NCBI GenBank assembly: GCA_907165275.2
Contig: OU015659.1
Span: forward strand, 2,026,501-2,090,500
DNA length: 64,000 nucleotides
Source: Zygaena filipendulae
Lineage: Eukaryota > Arthropoda > Insecta > Lepidoptera > Zygaenidae
Reading direction: 5' to 3'
Under the pieces are notes generated by a model. That model was given only the letters and a program-made list of their open reading frames with translations. It had not been told where the DNA came from and did no database searches. Below are positions 51,101-60,100 of this stretch, in pieces (position 1 is the first letter of the stretch; the number at the start of each line of letters is the position of its first letter). The position numbers were made by a program, and so were the translations under genes.

Positions 51101-54100
51101 CGTAGTTTGAAGTGAAGAACAGTTCCTGATTAATAGCGGTTAATTTCAGAGACCTGCAGGGCAATTATGTAACTTTTGTTACTATCATATTTCAGTTTCA
51201 ATCAGAAAAATTTGTGAGATAGGTAGCTTTAACTTTTGAAGTATGATAATTTTGGTTGATTACTAGATATTGTAGGTGTCAAAACGTGCATATTGCAATC
51301 GCAAAACCGCCACGTTTTTGATTGCAACCGAAAAATGGTAGAAATAAAAGTTACATAATAGCCTCTCTGAATAGCGGCTAATTTTGAAAACCCTTTTAAC
51401 TGGTCATCCTTTCGATAGGCTATCCTTTTCTTCTGTGTTATCCTGCAAAACGCTTATCTAGTGAAAGGTTAACTTTATCCTTAGGGTAACCCTAACCTTA
51501 CGATAGGCTAAGCGTTTACCATATTATCATTAAAAGGGTATTTTTTTCCGGTTTATTGATGGGGTTTTTATTTATTTAATTTTTATTTTCGTTTATTCAG
51601 GACAACATCAGCTACAAAAACATATAATAGATTTAGGTTGCAAGATTACGCTATTAGCCAATGATAGTTACCCTTAATTTACCCTTTTGCCCCTCTAACT
51701 GGGCGGAGCGCGAAAACCGACAGCTGAGTAACTCCCGAGTCAAAGCTTTGACCGCGCGCCGCCGTCGCTGCCGCCACCACGGCTAGGGAAAGCGCTTCCT
51801 AAAGGGTTACCCTATGAGATAGAGTTACCCTATCAGAAATGGTTTCTGTGAGGGTTTTTTTTAATGTCATAAGGGGCAAACGGGCAAGTGGTACACCTGA
51901 TGGTAAGTGATGAGGGTAACGTATTTGTATGATTTAACAACTTATTTAAAGGGAAACCCTATGAAAGGCTTTCCATATGATACAGTTAGTCGATCGAAAG
52001 GTGGCCAAGTCATAGGGGTATTTTATCCAATAAAAATATTCAAGCCTATCAATAATAAAATAAAGGGAGGGAAAGCGCTTCCTGTCCCTGGTAATTAAGT
52101 ATAAAATGGACTGAGGTGAGTTTCATTGTTGTCACTGATATAATACTATTATCATTATTGTGTTTTGTGTAGTTACAATATAGTTTATAGTAATAATAAA
52201 ATATAAAAAGAAAGATTTCATTCATTGTATGTTTGTTTGTAATGGATAAAAATAAAAAAAATACTTGACAGATTTGAAAAACTCTTACACTTACAGGAAG
52301 CTACAATATACGGGAAATAGGAATATTATAGGTAGCTGATAATGCTGATATAGGCTAAATTTTCGTGAGTGAATCCATATGGTAGTAATATAAATGAGAA
52401 TGAGTGTGTGTTTGTTACGCTTTAATTTTTTTTTTATGTCATAGGGGGCAAACGGGCAAGTAGTACACCTGATGGTAGGTGATTACCGCCGCTCATAGAC
52501 ATCTGCAACACCAGAAGGCTTGCAGTGTGTTGCCGACCTGGAATGGGGATGGGAACTGGCTTTCAAGTGGAGCTGTCGGAAAACACCGTTAAGTGCTTGG
52601 CGACAGATTTGCAACTTGAAGGTGGTAGCTAGGCAGCCGGACACTAGAGAGCGCCCTACCATTATGCTATGGTTTCCTCACGATGTTTTCCTTCACCGAT
52701 AGCTCAAGCTCATTGTTAGGGTTTGAACCTACGCCTTGCGGCGTTTGATCCGAACGCACCAACCACTGAGCTATCATCGCCGCTTTCATAACGTCACTAA
52801 TTATTATCAAATTTTGGATACATGGAATAGAGATACAGAAAAGGCCGTACGCTACTTTTTAACCGACTTCTAAAAAAGGAGTCTTCTCTGACCAAGTTCT
52901 CAGAACTCGGAAATTAACGCGGGGAAACCGCGGCTAGTATTAATTTAAATGTGAAGGCTTAGATGGATGGATATTTGTTGTAATGGAATTTGGCACAGAG
53001 ATAGGAAACAGTTTGAAATAAGACATAGGTAGCGAAATTTTATCCCGGAATTCCTACAGGAACTTCGAAATTTAGGCGATTGAACCGTGGGGGTTCGACT
53101 GGGTAATTTTTAATATACATGGGCGTCTGCTGTACAGTGTCTTAGTTTATTGACTCTGTGGATAGTTGGATATATGTGTTGTTGTTAGTCAAGACATTAC
53201 CCTACATTACATAACATTACCCTAGCACCTCCTAGTAAGCGCGCGGCCAAAATGAAATGGGTGCAAACTATAAAGTACAAATAGCACATCAAGTTACCAC
53301 AAACTGTCAAATTTTCTTCAATGGATAAACTCTTAATGTTTGGAGATTAATTTAAAGAATAAATTTGTCAGTTTTGATATCATGATGTGCTGTTGACTGT
53401 ATTTAGAATTATACTGGGTATTCTGGTGTTTAACCTAAGACAGACAGATAGACAGACAGACAAGCAGACAGGCACACACACAGACACCATACACACACGC
53501 ACATACACACACACAGACGCAGGCGCAGACACGTCAGACTCATAACACCCCGTCGTTTTTCATTTTTGGGGATTATAAAAGAATTATTGTAATTCGACTT
53601 GACTGGAATGAATCCACTCGCGGATCCACTTGCGAGATAAGTCCGCATTTGGACATGAATTTGCAGTTTGGTTAAATTTTTGCAATTTGTTATTAAAGGT
53701 ATACATTTTTTATGTTCAACAAAGCATACAAATAAATAAACTTCTAGTTTGAGCAAATTAGGCCATATACTTTATGTGTATACTAGCTATTCCCCCGCAG
53801 TAATTTTGGAGTTCCCACGGGGATTCCGAAATGAAAAGTACCCCATGTCCTTCTCTGTGCCCCTGACAACGTGTATGCAAAATTTCATGATGATCGGTTG
53901 AGCCGTTGAGGCGCGAAAGTGTAACAAACAAAAAAAAACCAACTAAAAAACTCACTTTCATTTTTATTACAGTAGGGATAACTTCAACTATAATATTATT
54001 GTAGGTACATACATACAGGAATATTTTTTATTCAGTGTGAAAACTTTTAAAAATTAAACTTAAAGGAGTTTTAATAAACACCTTTTTTATTTTGATAAGT

Positions 54101-57100
54101 CTTAGTACAAAAAAGTAAAGTTATCGTGAACGAAAGATGTATACTTTGCAATTGATTTATTGGCTACTGTATTCGCCGCCACTACCGCTGTACACGAAGC
54201 GCTCGTTCAGCTAGGTATTTACGTGGGTTACAATGTACCGACAGCTGATCGAGGTTGTTCACCCCCGCTGCAACACCCCCGCGTACGCCGCACGGCGCGC
54301 CTGCCCATTGATATTATTACAAATTGATAGTTTCCATATATTGATAATTTAAAGCAGGATAAAAAAATATTAAAAAAATATAAAAAAGTTTTGAACAAAT
54401 AATGGAAATGTGTTCTGAACCACCAAAATTTTTTTGCGCATTGCTTAAAAAATATTCTTGTATATGAAATTTGAAAAAATTGCTTAAAAGCCCACCTAGA
54501 TTTAAATACAGGGACAGGAAGCGCTTTCACTACCTGTATTTTTGGCGGGATAATTGATGGGGTTGAATATTTTTATTAGATAAAACACGACAAACTGTAT
54601 CATATGGAAAGCCTTTCGTAGGGTTTCCCTTTAAATAAGTTGTTAAATAATACAAATTACGTTACCTTTACAGAAACCATTTCTCATAGGGTAACCCTAT
54701 CTCATAGGCTAACCGGCGGCGCACGGTCAAAGCTTTGACTCGGGAGTAGCTCGGCTGTCGGCTCTTGCGCTCCCGCCCAAAAACTCCAAAACTAGGGGCA
54801 AAAACCCCATCAATAAAGCGGAAAACAAAATACCAGCGCACGCTCGACCTCCTCCCGGACTGGCTCTCCAAGTGGAGACTGTGGGTCAATGTCGGGAAGA
54901 CACAGGCCATATGCGTCGGCAATCTTAAACGCCCACCGCTACCTCTCCGTCTCTACGGGCAGGACATTGCGTGGTCCCCTCAGGTAAAGTACCTGGGGGT
55001 CACGCTGGATCGTCGGCTCACGTTGAGGCCTCACGTGAAAAACATCATCGCGAGCGCTCGCGTCGCGCGGTATCAGCTGCGCGGCGTGCTCGACTCTCGG
55101 CTCCCTCTGAGGGTAAAAGTCGGGGTCTACAAGACCTACATTAGGCCCCGACTCACCTACGCCGCTCCGGCATGGTACGCACTGCCATGTGCGTCCCTGC
55201 GCGCGAGCCTGCAATCGCAGCAAGCCATGGCACTGCGTGCCGCTGCCGGAGCTCCGCGCTACGTGCGGAACTCCGTGATCCAGAGGGACCTGAGAGTCGA
55301 GCCGCTGGACGAGTTCGTCCAACGGCTCACCTCTCGGATGTTCGAGCGGGCGGATGCGTCGGACCACGAGCACATCCGTGGTCTGGCCCCCCTCCACGCC
55401 CGTCCACCCGAGGGGAAGCGATATCCGCGCGAGCTTATCGCTCGCGATGACGAGCCAACGCTGCCCACCTAGCTTGGCTGACGGGGCCTGGACGCCGCCC
55501 TGACGGGCGGCGTCGGCCCCGCCCCGACGATCCACGCGGTCTTTAGACCGCCCCCCAGTTCCTGTCCGTAGTGGCGGACAGCGTGGGATCGCCCACTGCA
55601 GGGGGCTCTGCCCCGAAGCAGTCACCTCTGCCGCCTCCCCTTCGGGGAGGCAGCAAGAGAAGGCCACAGCAAACAAAATACCCTTTCAATGATATGGTAA
55701 ACGCTTAGCCTATTGTAAGGTTAGGGTTACCCTAAGGATACAGTTAACCTTTCACTAGATAAGCGTTTTACAGGATAACACAGACCTAAGGATAGCATAT
55801 CGAAAGGATGACCAGTTAAATGGGCTTTCAAAATTAGCCGCTAATCCGGTCCCTGCTTAAATGCCGCTGACATTATGTAATTCCAACAATATTTTATTTT
55901 GTATCTACATACGGTTCGAATTGTCATTTTTTGGAATCGGTTAAATATTGCGTGCCTACATATAAATCGTATACTTTTTAAAAACATTATCATAAGTCAT
56001 AACTTAGGTATCTTTACAACTAAACCACAGTTTATGGTAGGTACACATGGATTTGTTCTGCTATTCGTCATATAAAAAGTATTTGTAAACAAAATTAGTT
56101 TTTTCCGACCCTTTTTTTAAACTCTAGGTATATAATTATCTTGAATAATAAAAAAATAGATTATATTTTAGTAATTAAATCAACTAGCGTAGCGCACGCG
56201 TCATAACTTTTTATCATCGAATGATTGAAAAGGAAACTTGCAAGACTTCGAAGCTTGCCGCGCGTCGCTATCGTCCTGCGTTAAGCGGGATCGTATGAAA
56301 TCGAACAAATTGTGACATGTTTTCACGAGGAACCGGTAAAATAAAGGTTCCTAAAGGTTCCGATTTCGGTTTCGGTTCCGGTTCGGGTTCTAGTAACGGA
56401 ACCGTTATTTTACCGGTATTTTACCGGTATTTTAGGACCTTTTTCAATCCCTGGTCATGGTTATCCTCAGTATAGTAAGGGAGGTCATTAATATAAATTA
56501 AAAACAAAAACGGACCCAGAATCGAGCCCTGCGGAACGCCCATGGCAACTACAGCACCAGGAGATACCTTGCCGTTTACATCGACTCTTTGAATCCTACT
56601 GCTCAAGTAAGAGGTCAGAAAGTCGAGCGCCTTGCCCCTAATTCCATAATGATGCAGCTTTCTTACTAGAATGTCATGACGCACGCAATCGAAGGCTTTC
56701 GATAAATCACAGAACACGCCAAGAGCGTCTTGCGAATCCTCCCAAGCCCCAAAGATACTCGTCAAAAGTTCCACTCCTGCATCTACAGTCGAGCGACCCC
56801 TTGTGAATCCGAACTGTTTCCCGTGCAACAGTTCATGCTTATTAAAATGATCCAACATTTGATGGAGGATTATCTTTTCGAATACTTTACTTAGAGTCGG
56901 TAGTACGGAAACTGGACGAAAATTTGATGGATCAGAATTATTACCAGACTTGAAAAGAGGTATCACTCTACTATGTTTCATCAAATCAGGAAACACACCT
57001 TGTTCAACGCAACAATTGAACACAGTTGCCAAATAGGGGGCAATAACACTGATAACCGAGGAAACCGTTTTCACAGAATGGCCCCAGAGGTCCATGGTCT

Positions 57101-60100
57101 TCTTAGGATCTAATAATCGGAACGCCTTCACTATGTCTCTACTATCCACAAGCACGAATTCAAAAGCCACGCAACACTCGGGAACACATTGTTTTAACAC
57201 AATTTCCGAGGCACTAGGCGATGACTTCAGAGTCTTAGTCGTTAAAATAGGTATATTAGTAAAGAAAATTTCAAACTCTGCAGCCACCTCCGCGTCAGAT
57301 CTGACCTCAATATCATTAATTTTCAAAAAATAATCACGGTTGCGCACAGTCGACCTACCAGATTCAGCATTAATAATATTCCATGTAGTTTTAATTTTAT
57401 TTGTTGAGGCCTTTATTTTATTTTTTATGTAATTGGTTTTGGCTAGATGACAAATTCGTTTGAATAGCTTGCTATAGTTTTTGACATATTCTCTAAACCT
57501 TTCACTACGATTATATACTTTCTCATTATATAATTCAAATAACTTCAATCTACTCTTGTAAATACCCGGTGTCGCCCATTCGCTAAACACAGAAACATTT
57601 CCAAAGGATACTGTTTTAGATTTAAATATTTCTGAAAATTCTTTATTTATTAAATTAAATAAGGCATTATACGACGTGTTGGCATTATCGTAAAATGGTA
57701 ATCCTGCCATACCATAATTTATATTGTTTTTAAAGTTAACTAAACGACGGGCATTAATTGGAATTATACTGGTACTTTGCCTTTCGGAAGCCTTTTTTCC
57801 AGGAAAGCTGGCAAATTGACCACTGTGATCTGATTCCAATCCGTTAATAATCAATTTTAGACTTGGTTTTGAGTTACTAAAAATATTATCAATACAAGTG
57901 GCACTTGTGACAGTTGTCCTAGTTGCTTCAAGAAATAAATTATCCAAATTATATGATCTAAACAGCAGCAGTAATTTCTTAGACAAGGTCGATTCTTCCA
58001 ACAAATTAATATTAAAATCCCCACCAACAACAACCGTTTTATTAGAATAAGAGCTTTTGAATAAGGCTTCCTCCATGCTTTTCTCAAAAGTTTCATAATG
58101 CGAACATGGCGGTCTATACACACATAACACAATAAAATGATCAAACTCGATACATGCTATCTCAATTACTCGCTCCACAGAGAGGCCCACAATATCTTTT
58201 CTCTCCTTAAAATTAATGTATTTTTTAACAAGTATTAATGAGCCACCACGTATTATATTCATTCTACAAAAAGAGCTAGCCACTCCATGGTTGGAAAAAT
58301 TAAAAATGAGTTGATGGTTCAGCAACCAATGTTCAGTTATACACATAATATCTACATTTTTACAATTCATGAATAATTCTAACTCTAAGTCTTTACCTAA
58401 CAAACCCTGTACATTTTGATGCATAACATTCAAACAATTTTTCATCGATTTAATCATATTTTCAGTGTCTACAGTGACTACATTTTCAGGAAATAATGTA
58501 ATCTTTTTGCAAGAGGTTGTCTCTTTTGTCTTACACACTAATTTAAATAATCAATGTCATCTTGGGTAGCTAAAAAATTCTCCGAATCCTGTATGTCAGG
58601 TATATTATGCTCAATAAAAGCATTCTCTTCGCTAGCTATACTCTTGGCTATTTTATTAAAGTAATATAATAGCGACATAGCTACGCGTCTCTTATAATAC
58701 ATAGGAAGATAGTAGCCCTTTTTTGTCTTATAATAATTTTTACTAACACAAATGTTAATATCAATTATGTGAAATTTACTATTACTATGATATATCATAG
58801 TATCTAAAGTTCTGTTGAGTTTATACCTAATATTATTTTCATCCTGTACAAAACTGGTTGAGTAAGGAAAAGTAAAGACTACAGTGTGCTTTACATTTAC
58901 ACTTGACAATATATTATGGGCTCTCAACAATCCGTACCTATTAACATTACCCCTGTTTCCTATTAAAATAACTAGTGTTGAATCCTGACTAAATTTAAAG
59001 GATGAAATATAAGTTAAAATGTCATTGAAATTCATGCCAGGCATACAGTGGTTGATGATAGAGTATCCCTCACGCATGACACTGGTCAACAACTGACCCA
59101 TGCCTTTACCAATTTCATCACTAAATATTACAATTTTAGTTGTCACTTTTGTATTCATTTGTAAATTCTCACCGTTCTGCAAATTATTGTTTAATCTATC
59201 CGAACATAGGATGTTATTTGACGACACCACAGTATTACAGGTCAGTGCTGAACATGTTAGGGGCGACGAGGAGATGCCAAGTTCATGACTCAACAAGCTG
59301 TCATCCTTCAAAGATAGTAGTAGTGAGTGCTCCTTGATACAAGTACATGACGCCAAAAACTTGTTCATGGCCTGCATGTACTCTTTCAGTTGTAACTCTG
59401 AGCTTTTGTATTTTTCTGTAATGACATTTAATTTGTCCTGAAGATTATTCAGTTCCAACCGATATTTTTCTGAATCTGATCTTTGTTTTAAATTCTTACT
59501 TTTCAATTTAGAAGCGTATTTTTCTAGTGATTTCAATAAAAGCAGTCTTTCTCTGTATAACTTTACGTTTTTTATGAAAAACCTTTGTCTATTTACTAGT
59601 TTTTGTGTCTTCTTAATATATCTATTTATTCTAATGTATTTCTTTAGCTTAGTTCTGCTACATGTTGCCAATTGCAAAGAATTATTGGACTTGATGTTAT
59701 CGTCACAAGACATATTTATTTTCGGAGGTGACTTGGGTATATTTACAGTAGAAACCATACTTGGGGCGCCGACAACTAGCTCACTGTACAAGGTTTGGTT
59801 CAAAGCGGCTGTGGTATTTAACTGCTCATTTTCTAAGTGTAATTTTTTTCTATTAGCCTCATCCAGCTGCTGTTCAAGATAACTTATTTGTTTGAGAGCT
59901 TGTTCATACTCTAGGCTACACTGGTTGAATCCATCAACAATAAGTTGCAGTCTATCCCGACCTTCTACAGCTTCTTCAAGTTTTAAATGCAATGTGGACA
60001 TTTCCGATTTTAACTGCTTATTTTTGTTCAGTATTTCCAGTAGTTCTCTCTCATTATCATCTCTCTCTCTAATTAATAGGTCACACAGCTCAGTTTTTTC

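Larger units (their letters stand above)
51372..55843. mobile_element. Long inverted-repeat structure, unclassified
   Basis: Left arm 51372-52090 and right arm about 54510-55843 are inverted copies. They share TAGCGGCTAATTTTGAAA, 'actggtcatcctttcgata', 'cttagggtaaccctaacctt', 'gggaaaccctatgaaaggct' and 'gaaagcgcttcctgtccctg'. After removing later insertions the arms are roughly 500-650 bp, unusually long. The centre (52090-54510) holds a SINE, Helitron pieces and simple repeats. I recognise no transposase and no clear target duplication, so it may be a foldback element or part of the hAT itself. Confidence 0.7.
50836..56453. mobile_element. hAT-type element, 5.6 kb, perfect 8-bp TSD
   Basis: Termini CAGGGATTGAAAA (50836) and TTTTCAATCCCTG (ending 56453) are inverted. 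Flanked by GTCATGGT on both sides (50828-50835 and 56454-56461). An 8-bp duplication and CAGGG-type ends indicate the hAT superfamily. A (GGTTCC)n hexamer run lies at about 50902-50945 and related 'ggttcc' motifs near the other end. No hAT transposase was found; the interior is a long inverted-repeat structure plus later insertions. Confidence 0.85.

Noticed and set aside
52700..52787. tRNA gene (A and B boxes on the minus strand)
   Set aside because: Boxes are fused to a SINE body and A-tail, with no proper acceptor stem; a SINE head rather than a tRNA.
56421..56453. Natural C terminus of the LINE ORF2 at 56421
   Set aside because: The last codons are read from the hAT terminal repeat; the true continuation is at 49985-50835.
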